A stretch of DNA of 64,000 nt from BOG-938 sp035524315 (GTDB taxonomy: Bacteria > Pseudomonadota > Alphaproteobacteria > Caulobacterales > Caulobacteraceae). Below, in pieces: positions 17,989 through 26,236 of the stretch (position 1 is the stretch's first letter; every line of letters starts with the position of its first letter). The stretch is from positions 1 through 64,000 of the forward strand of contig DATKPD010000039.1 of the NCBI GenBank assembly GCA_035524315.1, written 5' to 3'. A program made the translations under genes and the position numbers. Under the pieces are notes generated by a model, which did no database searches, was not told the origin of the DNA, and saw nothing but the letters and a program-made list of their open reading frames with translations.

Positions 17989-19629
17989 CTAGCGGCCGCT
18001 CGCGGGCGGCGTTGGCGGAAGGCTCATGAAGCGCACGGGATGGACGTTGAGCAGGTTGTCCTGCCAGCCCTTCACGCGCGGACTGACCAGGCTGTCGCTG
18101 ATGGCGTAGGCCCACGGCGCGATGGCGGCGTCTTCTAGCGCCATGTGCTCGGCCTGCTGCAGATAGAGCCCGCGCTTTTTCACGTCGACCTCGGCGTCGG
18201 CCTTGTTGATCAGGGCGTCGTAGGCGGGGTTCTGGTAGAGGCCGTAGTTCATCCCGTCGTCGTCTGATCTGAGCAGATAAAGAAAGCTCATCGGGTCGTC
18301 GTAATCGGCGATCCATCCCGCGTCGGCGATCTGGAACGCGTGGGCGCTGAAGTCGGCGTAGGCGACCTGGGTCTCGTTGCGGGTCAGGGTGGCCTCTACG
18401 CCGATCGCCTTCCAGTCGGCCTGGACCGCGGCGAAGGCGAAGGCCGCCCCCGAGGTGCCTCTGATCTTGATGTCGACCTTGAGCGGATGGGCGGGGCTGT
18501 AGCCGGCCTCGGCCATCAGGCGCTTGGCCTCTGCCTGCCGCTGGGGGAAGGACCAGCGGGCCCAGTGCGGCAGGATCGAGCCCGGATAGTTGTCGACCCC
18601 CGGCGGCACCAGGGTGTCGGCCGGCGGCGAGACCCCGCGCGCGACCTTGTCCGAGATGAAGTCGCGGTCAATATCCATGGTCATGGCCTGGCGGACCCGA
18701 ACGTCGCGCAAGGCCGGCACGCCCTTGATGTTGAAGGTCAGATAGTCCGACCCCAGGAAGGTGTTGAGGTGGACATAGGCCGGAATCTGGTCGGGCCGGC
18801 GCAGAAAGGCCACGCGCCCCCCCTTGATGCCGTCGTTGATGTCCAGTTCGCCGCTGCGCACCCGCCGCTCAGCCGACAGGGGATCGGTGGTCGGATAGTA
18901 GACCACCTGATCGATGCGGACGGTGGCCGCGTCGTAGAACAGCGGGTTCTTCTTGAGCGCGACGTGGTCGTTCAGCTTCCAGTCGACCAGGGTGTACGGG
19001 CCATCCGACACATAGTGCCCAGGCTCGGACCAAGCGTCGCCCCACTTGGCCACGGCCTGGCGCGGCGCGGGCATCATCGAGGTGTGCTTGGCCAGTTGCA
19101 GCAGATAGGGCGTGGGGTGCAGCAGGTCGATGCGCAGGGTGTGGTCGTCGACCGCCACCACGCCCAGGGCGCTGGGCGGCGCCTTGCCCTCATTGACCGC
19201 CTCCGCGCCCTTTATGAAATAAAGTAGCGAGGCGTAGTTCGACGCGATCTTGGGGTCTTCCTCGCGCTGCATGCCCAGCACGAAGTCGCCCGCCGTGACC
19301 GGCAGGCCGTCCGACCACTTGGCGTCGCGCAGATGGAAGGTCCAGGTCAGGCCGTCGGGCGACACCTGCCACCGGTCGGCGATGCCGGGGATCGGCGCGC
19401 CGACGGCGTCGTTCTGCACCAGCCCCACCATCAGATCGTCGATGATCTGCTGTTCCCAGGTGCCCTGTGACAGGGCGGGATCGAGAGTGCTGGGCTCCGA
19501 ACCGTTGCCGAACAGCAGGCACTGCTCGCCGACAGGGCAGTCGGGGCGGGTGGAATGGCGGGCGCAGGCCGACGCCGTCAGCCCCAGGGCCATCGCGGCC
19601 AGACCGATACCGATGCGGCGCAAGGTCAC
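17989..19629 (-). CDS. oppA: Oligopeptide ABC transporter substrate-binding lipoprotein (OppA-like)
   Basis: The 546-residue product is an SBP_bac_5 family peptide-binding protein. It has a lipoprotein signal with lipobox LTASAC (Cys22), the EPSTLDPALSQG entry motif, and the DGLTWTFHLRD segment typical of OppA/DppA. It would bind peptides in the periplasm for the permeases encoded directly upstream. The start is GTG 19629, one base after the oppC stop, so oppB-oppC-oppA is one operon. Confidence 0.9.
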   Translation of the reverse strand: MTLRRIGIGLAAMALGLTASACARHSTRPDCPVGEQCLLFGNGSEPSTLDPALSQGTWEQQIIDDLMVGLVQNDAVGAPIPGIADRWQVSPDGLTWTFHLRDAKWSDGLPVTAGDFVLGMQREEDPKIASNYASLLYFIKGAEAVNEGKAPPSALGVVAVDDHTLRIDLLHPTPYLLQLAKHTSMMPAPRQAVAKWGDAWSEPGHYVSDGPYTLVDWKLNDHVALKKNPLFYDAATVRIDQVVYYPTTDPLSAERRVRSGELDINDGIKGGRVAFLRRPDQIPAYVHLNTFLGSDYLTFNIKGVPALRDVRVRQAMTMDIDRDFISDKVARGVSPPADTLVPPGVDNYPGSILPHWARWSFPQRQAEAKRLMAEAGYSPAHPLKVDIKIRGTSGAAFAFAAVQADWKAIGVEATLTRNETQVAYADFSAHAFQIADAGWIADYDDPMSFLYLLRSDDDGMNYGLYQNPAYDALINKADAEVDVKKRGLYLQQAEHMALEDAAIAPWAYAISDSLVSPRVKGWQDNLLNVHPVRFMSLPPTPPASGR

Positions 19630-19630
19630 C

Positions 19631-20539
19631 TCAGCGGTCCTTGGGATCGAGCGCGTCGCGCAGGCCGTCGCCGATGAAGTTCAGGGCGCCGAGCGTGACC
19701 ACCATCACCGCGCAGGGGAAGAACAACAGGTAGGGCGCCAGGTCCATCTCGTCGTTGCCGATCGAGATCAGCGAGCCCAGCGAGGTCAGGGGCTCCTGCA
19801 CGCCCAGACCCAGAAAGCTGAGGAAGCTCTCGGCCAGGATCACGCCGGGAATGGTCAAGGTCACATAGACGATCACCGGACCCAGCAGATTGGGGATGAT
19901 GTGGTTCAGGATGATCGCCGGGCGCGACAGTCCCGCCGCCCGCGCCGCCTCGACGAATTCGCGCTGTTTCAGCGCCAGGGTCTGGCCGCGCACGATGCGC
20001 GCCATGGTCAGCCACGACACCGCGCCGATGGCGACGAACATCAGGATCAGGTCGCGGCCGAACACCGTCATCAGCAGGATGACGAAGAACATGTAGGGCA
20101 GCGAATAGAGCACATCGACGATGCGCATCATGATCTCGTCGACCTTGCCCCCGATGAAGCCGGCGGTCGCGCCCCACAGCACGCCGATCACCAGCGAGAC
20201 GAAGGTGGCGACCACCCCCACCGCCAGGGAAACGCGCAGGCCCACCAGCATGCGCGCCAACAGGTCGCGGCCCAGGGGATCGGCGCCCAGCAGGTGCCCG
20301 TGAACCAGCGGCTGGGCCCAGGTGTCGCCCTTGTTGATCGCGTCGTAGCGGAAGGGCGTCAGGTACGGTCCGATGAGGGCGGCCAACAGGATCAGCGCCA
20401 GCACGACCATGCTGGCCACCGCCGCCTTGTTGGCGAACAGCCGTCGGCGCGCGTCGTCCCACAGGCTGCGCCCGCCCTGGGCGGCGGCCGACAGGGCCCG
20501 CGCGTCGCGCCGGGACGGCAGGAAAGCGAACAGGCTCAT
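19631..20539 (-). CDS. oppC: Peptide ABC transporter permease OppC-like
   Basis: A 302-residue inner-membrane permease with six predicted spans and the BPD_transp_1 signature (EFVEAARAAGLSRPAIILNHIIPN, the EAA loop contacting the ATPase). An N-terminal OppC_N extension is present. Its start lies 13 bases after the oppB stop. It pairs with OppB to form the peptide channel. Confidence 0.92.
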   Translation of the reverse strand: MSLFAFLPSRRDARALSAAAQGGRSLWDDARRRLFANKAAVASMVVLALILLAALIGPYLTPFRYDAINKGDTWAQPLVHGHLLGADPLGRDLLARMLVGLRVSLAVGVVATFVSLVIGVLWGATAGFIGGKVDEIMMRIVDVLYSLPYMFFVILLMTVFGRDLILMFVAIGAVSWLTMARIVRGQTLALKQREFVEAARAAGLSRPAIILNHIIPNLLGPVIVYVTLTIPGVILAESFLSFLGLGVQEPLTSLGSLISIGNDEMDLAPYLLFFPCAVMVVTLGALNFIGDGLRDALDPKDR

Positions 20540-20552
20540 GGCAGGCTTAGGC

Positions 20553-21494
20553 TCATGACAGGCGCACCCGCGGATCGAGCGCCGCGTAGAGCAGATCGGC
20601 GACCAGGTTCAGCACCAGGATCAGGGCGGCGTAGAGCACAACAACCCCCATCACCACCGGATAGTCGCGCTGCAGGGCGCTGATCACGAAGTAGCGGCCG
20701 ATCCCGGGCAGCTGGAAGATCTGCTCGACGATCAGCGAGCCGGTGATCACGCCCGCCACCGCCGGACCAAGATAGCTGACCAGGGGCAGAAGCGCCCCAC
20801 GCAGGGCGTGGCGGATCACCACCACATGCTCTGGCAGGCCCCGCGCGCGGGCGGTGCGCACGTGGTTGGAGGTGAGGGACTCGATCATGCCCGAACGGGT
20901 CAGGCGCGCGATCACCGCCATTTCCGGCAGGGCCAGTACCAGGATCGGCAAGACCAGATAGGTCGCCGCCTCCGTCAGGCTCTGGCCGCCGATCGGCCAG
21001 CCGCCGGTGGGCAACAGGCCCAGCCGCGAGGCCAGCACGAACACCAGGGTGGGCGCGATGACGAAGGTGGGGATGCACAGACCCAGCACCGCGAAGGTCA
21101 TCACGGCGTAGTCGATCGGCCGGTTGCGCCTTAGCGCGGCTATGGCGCCCAAGGCAACGCCGCCGACGCTGGCCAGGAGCATGGCCAGCGTCCCGATCAT
21201 GGCGCTGGCGGGGAAGCCCTGGGCCAGCAACTGGACCACGCTTTTGTGGGCGTACTTGAGCGAGGGGCCGAAATCGCCGTGGAGCACCCCGCCCAGATAC
21301 CCGACATATTGCTCGCCCAGCGGCTTGTTCAGGCCGTACTTGGCCATCACGTTCTTCTCGACCGCGGGCGGCAGCTTGCGCTGGCCGTCGAACGGCCCGC
21401 CGGGCGCGGCCCGCATCATGAAGAAGGCGACGGTGACCACCAGGAACAGGGTGGGAATGGCGGTCAGCAGTCGGCGAAGCAAAAATCTGAGCAT
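20553..21494 (-). CDS. oppB: Peptide ABC transporter permease OppB-like
   Basis: A 313-residue permease beginning MLRFLLRRLLTAIPTLF, the standard OppB/DppB N-terminus, with later spans and the EAA-type loop HVRTARARGLPEHVVVIRHALR. ATG 21494 was chosen for that N-terminus; the much longer frame upstream is an artefact in DNA occupied by the divergent gene. It is the first gene of oppB-oppC-oppA. No OppD/OppF ATPase gene is present in the window. Confidence 0.92.
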   Translation of the reverse strand: MLRFLLRRLLTAIPTLFLVVTVAFFMMRAAPGGPFDGQRKLPPAVEKNVMAKYGLNKPLGEQYVGYLGGVLHGDFGPSLKYAHKSVVQLLAQGFPASAMIGTLAMLLASVGGVALGAIAALRRNRPIDYAVMTFAVLGLCIPTFVIAPTLVFVLASRLGLLPTGGWPIGGQSLTEAATYLVLPILVLALPEMAVIARLTRSGMIESLTSNHVRTARARGLPEHVVVIRHALRGALLPLVSYLGPAVAGVITGSLIVEQIFQLPGIGRYFVISALQRDYPVVMGVVVLYAALILVLNLVADLLYAALDPRVRLS

Positions 21495-21611
21495 TGACGG
21501 TTCCGCTCGACGCCGCGGGGCGTCGGAAGCAGTTGCGAAACTTCCACCCGTCTTGGATGTTGTCAAACGAAGCCCGCGCCGCTCGGCGCGCCGCCCAGCC
21601 AGCAGGGTCCT

Positions 21612-22019
21612 ATGAGTGAATTTCGCAAGGTGACCGATGAATTTTCGGTCGCGCCGCAGATCGACCTGGCCGACATCCCTCGCGCCGCCGCCGCCGGGTT
21701 CAAGCTGCTGATCAACAACCGGCCGGACGGCGAGAGCCCTGGCCAGCCGCCCAGCGCCGAGGTGGAAGCCGCCGCCCGGGCCGCCGGCATGGATTACGCC
21801 TATGTGCCCGTGGCCGGCATGCCGACTTCGGCCGCTGTCCATGTGGAAATGACGCTGTTGGCCGAGGCGGAGGGGCCCGCCCTGGCCTTCTGCCGCTCGG
21901 GCAATCGCTCGATCGTGACCTGGGCGATCGGCCAGGCCCTGTCGGGGGCGCGCAGCCGGGCGGACCTGATCGCCCTGGGCTACGACGCCGGATACGACCT
22001 GTCCGGCGTGCTGGGCTAG
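21612..22019 (+). CDS. DUF442/TIGR01244 phosphatase-like protein
   Basis: A 135-residue protein of the beta-lactamase-hydrolase-like (DUF442, TIGR01244) family, with a cysteine-phosphatase fold. The CX5R active-site loop is C-R-S-G-N-R-S with Cys94 and Arg99. It has the INNRPDGES and YVPVAGM segments typical of the family. In some bacteria the domain is fused to sulfide-detoxifying MBL or rhodanese proteins; here it stands alone. It is divergent from oppB. The substrate is not known. Confidence 0.85.
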   Translation: MSEFRKVTDEFSVAPQIDLADIPRAAAAGFKLLINNRPDGESPGQPPSAEVEAAARAAGMDYAYVPVAGMPTSAAVHVEMTLLAEAEGPALAFCRSGNRSIVTWAIGQALSGARSRADLIALGYDAGYDLSGVLG

Positions 22020-22183
22020 CCGGCGCTGATCGCCGCGCGCGCCGTCATGGACGGGCTTTGGGGCGAGCGTTGGGGATGACAGTCGGATAGGGTGACCAGC
22101 ATCTGCGCCATCATGAGACACAGAATGGCGACGGCCGGGCGCTGCAGCCGTTTTGACACAAAAATCGCGATGTCAGCCGCCAT
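22016..22183 (-). CDS. Possible small membrane protein (55 aa)
   Basis: ATG 22183 is preceded by AAGGG at about 7 bases on the - strand. The 55-residue product has a basic amphipathic start (MAADIAIFVSKRLQRP), one hydrophobic helix (AVAILCLMMAQMLVTL) and a polar tail. The frame ends overlapping the stop of the DUF442 gene by four bases. It fills an otherwise empty 240-base gap. The family is unknown and the call is tentative. Confidence 0.35.
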   Translation of the reverse strand: MAADIAIFVSKRLQRPAVAILCLMMAQMLVTLSDCHPQRSPQSPSMTARAAISAG

Positions 22184-22202
22184 GGACAGGCCCTTATCGG
22201 CG

Positions 22203-22217
22203 TTAACCGCCGGTTTA
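22203..22217. promoter_or_regulatory. CtrA-like box TTAA-N7-TTTA
   Basis: TTAA-N7-TTTA matches seven of eight bases of the Caulobacter CtrA consensus TTAA-N7-TTAA. It lies between the small - strand ORF and the MBL hydrolase gene, 45 bases before the latter. It is a pattern match only. Confidence 0.25.
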
Positions 22218-22261
22218 CCGCAAGGGTCGGGCCGAGCGCCGTTCGGGAACGCGAGGATTCG

Positions 22262-23152
22262 ATGATCCCCTATGTGCGCGAGATGACGTTCGAGTACGGG
22301 CGACCCGACCAGGTCTCGCCGCTGATCCGGCGGGTGGTGGCCAACAACCCCGGCCCGTTCACCTTTCGCGGGACTGGGACCTATATCGTCGGCCATGGCG
22401 AGGTGGCGGTGATCGATCCGGGCCCGGCGGACCGGGCACACCTGGAGGCCTTGACGGCGGCGCTCGACGGCGAGCGCGTGAGCGCCATCCTGATCACCCA
22501 CGACCACGCCGACCATGCGCCCCTGGCGGCCGACCTGGCGCGCCGCACCGGGGCCCCGGTTCTGGGCGCGCGGCCGACGCCTTCGCGACTGGCGGCCGGG
22601 CCCGGGATGGAAGAGGGCTCGGACGCGGCCTATCGCCCCGACCGTGTGTTGGAGGACGGAGAAACGGTGCGCGGCCACGGCTGGACCCTGACCACCCTGG
22701 CCACGCCCGGCCACACCGGTAATCACCTGTGCTTCGCCCTGCCGGAAGAGAACGCCCTGTTCACCGGCGACCACGTGATGGGCTGGTCGACCACGGTGGT
22801 GGCGCCGCCCGACGGCAGCATGACCGACTATTACGTCAGCCTACGGCGCGTGATGCGGGGCGATTACGCGACGCTTTGGCCGACCCACGGTCCGCCGGTC
22901 ACCGAGCCGGGACCGTTCCTGGAGGCCTACCTCGACCACCGGCTGAAGCGTGAGGCGCAGATCCTGGACCTGCTGAGCCGGGGCCCCGCCCGCATTCCAG
23001 AGATGGTCGGGCGGCTCTACATCGGGCTTGACCCGCGCCTGCATCGGGCGGCGAGCGCCTCGCTCCTAGCGCATCTGGCGCACCTGACCGGCCAGGGCGC
23101 AGTGGATCACGACGCCGCCGAGGGGGCCGATCGGGTCTATCGGCTGGCCTGA
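22262..23152 (+). CDS. MBL-fold metallo-hydrolase (LACTB2/glyoxalase II-like)
   Basis: A 296-residue metallo-beta-lactamase-fold enzyme. The two-metal motif is complete: T-H-D-H-A-D-H with His80, His82, Asp84 and His85, then TPGHTGNHLCF, FTGDHVMGW and WPTHGPP. The C-terminal ~80 residues form the winged-helix extension of the LACTB2-like group, whose members act on RNA or thioester substrates. The substrate cannot be told from sequence. It converges with the kinase-like gene, with abutting ends. Confidence 0.88.
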   Translation: MIPYVREMTFEYGRPDQVSPLIRRVVANNPGPFTFRGTGTYIVGHGEVAVIDPGPADRAHLEALTAALDGERVSAILITHDHADHAPLAADLARRTGAPVLGARPTPSRLAAGPGMEEGSDAAYRPDRVLEDGETVRGHGWTLTTLATPGHTGNHLCFALPEENALFTGDHVMGWSTTVVAPPDGSMTDYYVSLRRVMRGDYATLWPTHGPPVTEPGPFLEAYLDHRLKREAQILDLLSRGPARIPEMVGRLYIGLDPRLHRAASASLLAHLAHLTGQGAVDHDAAEGADRVYRLA

Positions 23153-24619
23153 TTACGACGAAGACGAAGGTTGCACCCGGGTCCACCCGATCTCGCCCGG
23201 ATCGCATCCGCGCTGGGCGTCCAGCACCGTCTGGTCGGCGTCGGAGGCGTCGCCCCTGCGCGCGGCGAGGCGCGCCGCCATCACCTCCGGCGGGGTCTCC
23301 AGCCAATAGCCTTGGAACGGCGCGCGCGTGTCGCGCGCCAAGGCCTCGGCGGCGGCGCGCTCGGTCGGCCTAAGGAACACCGCGTCGAGCGTCACGGCCT
23401 GGCCGGCGTGCAGAGCCAGGCGCGCCTCGCGCAACATCTGGCCGTAGACCGTCTCGCTGGTTCCCGGACCATAGGCCTCCGGCGGCAGGCGCTCGGTCGG
23501 CGCGCGCCCCCACAGGCGCTTGCGGATTTCGTCGCTGCGCAGCACCACCGCGCCCGGGGGGCGGCCGAGCGTGGGGGCCAGGCGCCGCGCCAGGGTCGAC
23601 TTGCCCGAGCCAGACAGGCCGCCCACGGCGGTGAGCGAAACCGGGCCCGGCGCCAGGTGACCGAGCGCCGCGTCGAGGTAGGCCCGCGCCTCGTCCATCT
23701 GGCCCATGTGGGCGCTGACATGACAGCGAACCGCCGCGCGCACCGCCATGCACAGGGGCAATATCGCCAGGCCTTCCAAGGGCGCGTCGCCGAAGGCGCG
23801 TGCGGCCTGGTCGAGATAGCCGTTCAACACCCGATTGGCGCCCTCCGTCTGGCCCCGGTGGAGCAGGTCCATCAGCAAGAACGCCAGGTCGTACAAAACG
23901 TCGATCTGGGCCAGACGGTCGTTGAACTCGATGCAATCAAACAGCACCGCCCGCCCCTGCTCGGCCATGATGTTGCCCAGGTGCAGGTCGCCGTGGCACA
24001 GCCGCACCTGGCCGTCGCCGCCGCGCGCGTCCAGCAGCGACGCCAGGCGGTCAAATTCGGCCTCGGTCGCCGCGAGCAGGGCCGAGGTCTTGTCCGCGCC
24101 CAGATCAGCCGCCAAGGCGCCCAGCTGCGAGGCGTTCGAGCCGATGACATAACCGAGCCCTGCGGCCGCGCCCGCCGGATCGACCGGGGCGGCGGCGTGG
24201 ACTTTTGCGATCTGGCGCCCGAGAGCCTCAGCGAAGGCCCCTTCGACGGTTTCGGGCGCGTTGGACAGCACCGCGGCGGGATCGAAGCGGCGCATGCGCA
24301 GTACGCGCTCCAGCGGCTCGCCCGGTCCGTCGAAAGCCAGACCTTCGGGGCCCCGCACGATCCAGCAGGCGCCCAGATAGACGTCAGGCGCCGTGCGCCG
24401 ATTGAGCGCCAGCTCGCGGTCGACGGCCCAGGCGCGCTTGGCCCGGGTGGAGAAGTCGAGATAGCCGTAGTCGACGGATTTCTTCAGTTTGTAGGCGTGC
24501 GGTCCGATCAGGAACACGTCGGCCACGTGGGTGGAGATTATCCGGTCGGCCTGGGCCGCGAGCCAGGCGGAGGCTTCAGCCAACCCCGCCTGTTCCAGAC
24601 CCGCCGCCTCGTCCGTCAT
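23153..24619 (-). CDS. Aminoglycoside-phosphotransferase-like / AAA kinase fusion
   Basis: The 488-residue product joins two kinase folds. Residues ~20-310 are APH-like with the catalytic loop CHGDLHLGNIM and the metal-binding DCIEFND. Residues ~325-488 form a P-loop kinase with Walker A GLSGSGKST (near 333-341). This COG0645/COG2187 fusion is widespread, and its natural substrate is not established. ATG 24619 overlaps the pdxH stop (ATGA), so the two genes are co-translated. A longer frame upstream only reads through pdxH in another phase. Confidence 0.85.
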   Translation of the reverse strand: MTDEAAGLEQAGLAEASAWLAAQADRIISTHVADVFLIGPHAYKLKKSVDYGYLDFSTRAKRAWAVDRELALNRRTAPDVYLGACWIVRGPEGLAFDGPGEPLERVLRMRRFDPAAVLSNAPETVEGAFAEALGRQIAKVHAAAPVDPAGAAAGLGYVIGSNASQLGALAADLGADKTSALLAATEAEFDRLASLLDARGGDGQVRLCHGDLHLGNIMAEQGRAVLFDCIEFNDRLAQIDVLYDLAFLLMDLLHRGQTEGANRVLNGYLDQAARAFGDAPLEGLAILPLCMAVRAAVRCHVSAHMGQMDEARAYLDAALGHLAPGPVSLTAVGGLSGSGKSTLARRLAPTLGRPPGAVVLRSDEIRKRLWGRAPTERLPPEAYGPGTSETVYGQMLREARLALHAGQAVTLDAVFLRPTERAAAEALARDTRAPFQGYWLETPPEVMAARLAARRGDASDADQTVLDAQRGCDPGEIGWTRVQPSSSS

Positions 24620-25290
24620 GGGAACAGCCGGGCCACAGTCCAGTCGGCGCCCTCGCGGCGATAGGCCAGGCGTTCGTGCAGGCGGAAGGGCCGGTCGCGC
24701 CAGAACTCGATCGTGTGCGGCTCGAGCCGGTAGCCGGTCCAGTGCGGCGGGCGCGGAACGGCGCCTAGGCCAAACTTCAGGCTCATGGCCGCCACCCGCT
24801 TTTCCAACGCGTGCCGTTCGGCCATCGGCTGGGATTGGTCCGAGGCCCAGGCCCCGACCTGGCTGGACCGGGCGCGGCTGGCGAAATAGGCGTCGGCCTC
24901 GGCCGGCGAGACCTCGGTGACCGCCCCCCTCACCCGCACCTGACGGCGCAGGGACTTCCAGTGGAACAGCAGAGCGGCGGACGGATGGGCCGCAAGTTGC
25001 CGGCCCTTGGCGCTGGTGCTGTTGCTGTAGAACACGAAGCCGCTGGCATCGACGTCCTTGAGCAGCACCATGCGCACGTCCGGCACGCCGTCGGCGTCGA
25101 CCGTGGCCAGGGCCATGGCGTTGGGATCGTTCGGCTCCTTGGCGCCCGCCTCGGCCAGCCACGCCTGGAACTGGGCGATCGGGTCGGCGGTCTCGCCCAG
25201 CGCTCCGTCGTCGGACGCGGCCTGGAGCTGGCGGCGCAGGTATTCGGCCTCGCTCGGGGTGGTCGGAATCAGATCGGGGTCGCGGGTCAT
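24616..25290 (-). CDS. pdxH: Pyridoxamine 5'-phosphate oxidase
   Basis: The 224-residue enzyme oxidises pyridoxamine/pyridoxine 5'-phosphate to PLP with FMN. Family segments are clear: MALATVDADGVPDVRMVLLK, FVFYSNSTSAKGRQL, ALLFHWKSLRRQVRVRG and the C-terminal WTGYRLEP and RDRPFRLHERLAY. I chose ATG 25290; the in-frame ATG ten codons earlier lacks conservation. It is divergent from the J-domain gene and coupled to the downstream APH/AAA gene. Confidence 0.95.
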   Translation of the reverse strand: MTRDPDLIPTTPSEAEYLRRQLQAASDDGALGETADPIAQFQAWLAEAGAKEPNDPNAMALATVDADGVPDVRMVLLKDVDASGFVFYSNSTSAKGRQLAAHPSAALLFHWKSLRRQVRVRGAVTEVSPAEADAYFASRARSSQVGAWASDQSQPMAERHALEKRVAAMSLKFGLGAVPRPPHWTGYRLEPHTIEFWRDRPFRLHERLAYRREGADWTVARLFP

Positions 25291-25338
25291 GGGTGATCTA
25301 TACCCGGCAAAGGCTGGCAAAATGCGGCGCGGCGAGAT

Positions 25339-25355
25339 TTAACCTAGCCTTGACC
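25339..25355 (+). promoter_or_regulatory. Possible CtrA-type box overlapping a -35 element
   Basis: TTAA-N7-TTGA (25339-25353, seven of eight consensus bases) overlaps TTGACC (25350-25355), a good match to the alphaproteobacterial -35 element. A GCTGATGA stretch follows nine bases later as a poor -10. Transcription would start within a few bases of the J-domain gene start at 25380. Pattern-based inference. Confidence 0.3.
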
Positions 25356-25379
25356 AATCACGTGGCTGATGATTTGGCG

Positions 25380-26189
25380 ATGGCAGGCGCAGAGGTCAAC
25401 ACCGCAGATCAGGCTCGGGCCGTGCTGGGCCTTGGGCCGGGCGCGAGCGACGAGGCCGTCCGCGCCGCGTTCCGCCGCCTGGTCAAGACGACCCACCCCG
25501 ATCGAGGCGGCGATCCCGCCCGCTTTCGCCGGGTGCTGGAGGCCTACCGCCTGCTTTGCGCTGAGACGCAGGCTGGTCCCGCGCAAGGACAGGGGTCCAA
25601 AGCAGGCTCAAAGGCCGGCGCGAAAGCCGGCGCCCAAGGCGGGACCCGGAGTGGGGCCCAGAGTGGGGCAAAGGCCGGTTTTAAGCGTGAATCCAAGCCC
25701 GAGCCCGCGCCGGAGCCCCGCGGCCCCGGCGTACTGCGCATCAGCGTGATAGAAGCCTTCCTCGGCGCCGAGAAGTCCATCCGCCTAATCGACGGCCGCA
25801 GCGGACGGGTCAAGCTGCCGCCGGGTTTGCGCTCGGGCGACATCGCCCGCTTCGGCCCCGGCGGCGAGGACCGCGTGATCGTGTCGATCATTCCCGAGCC
25901 CGACGTCGAGGTGCGGGGCGACGATCTGTGGATGAACGTGCCGGTGACCCAGGCCTTCCTCAAGGACGGCGGACGGCTGGAAGTGGCCACGCCGCTGGGC
26001 CGCCGCGCGCTGTGGATCTCGCGCACCTCCGCCTCGCGCGGTTTGTTCCGCACGCCCGGCGAAGGCCTGCCCGCCACCGACGGCCATCCGCGCGGACACC
26101 TCTACCTGCGCCTGGTGCCCGACGAGGCCCTGGCCGACACTCGCTCAAAGTCGCTGCTGCGCCGTTTCACCGCCTCGTGGGCCGCGTGA
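25380..26189 (+). CDS. J-domain (DnaJ-like) protein
   Basis: A 269-residue protein with an N-terminal J domain (~10-60) that has the HPD motif (KTTHPDRGGD), a low-complexity linker rich in K-A-G repeats (~67-110), and a C-terminal region (~120-240) resembling the DnaJ peptide-binding beta domain. The zinc-finger region is absent, so it is a CbpA/class-II-like co-chaperone for DnaK. I chose ATG 25380; an earlier ATG at 25293 would sit against the divergent pdxH start and lacks a ribosome site. Confidence 0.8.
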   Translation: MAGAEVNTADQARAVLGLGPGASDEAVRAAFRRLVKTTHPDRGGDPARFRRVLEAYRLLCAETQAGPAQGQGSKAGSKAGAKAGAQGGTRSGAQSGAKAGFKRESKPEPAPEPRGPGVLRISVIEAFLGAEKSIRLIDGRSGRVKLPPGLRSGDIARFGPGGEDRVIVSIIPEPDVEVRGDDLWMNVPVTQAFLKDGGRLEVATPLGRRALWISRTSASRGLFRTPGEGLPATDGHPRGHLYLRLVPDEALADTRSKSLLRRFTASWAA

Positions 26190-26236
26190 GCGGGGGCGAT
26201 TTGTGACGCGGCCGGCTTTGCTCTAAACCCCGCCTC

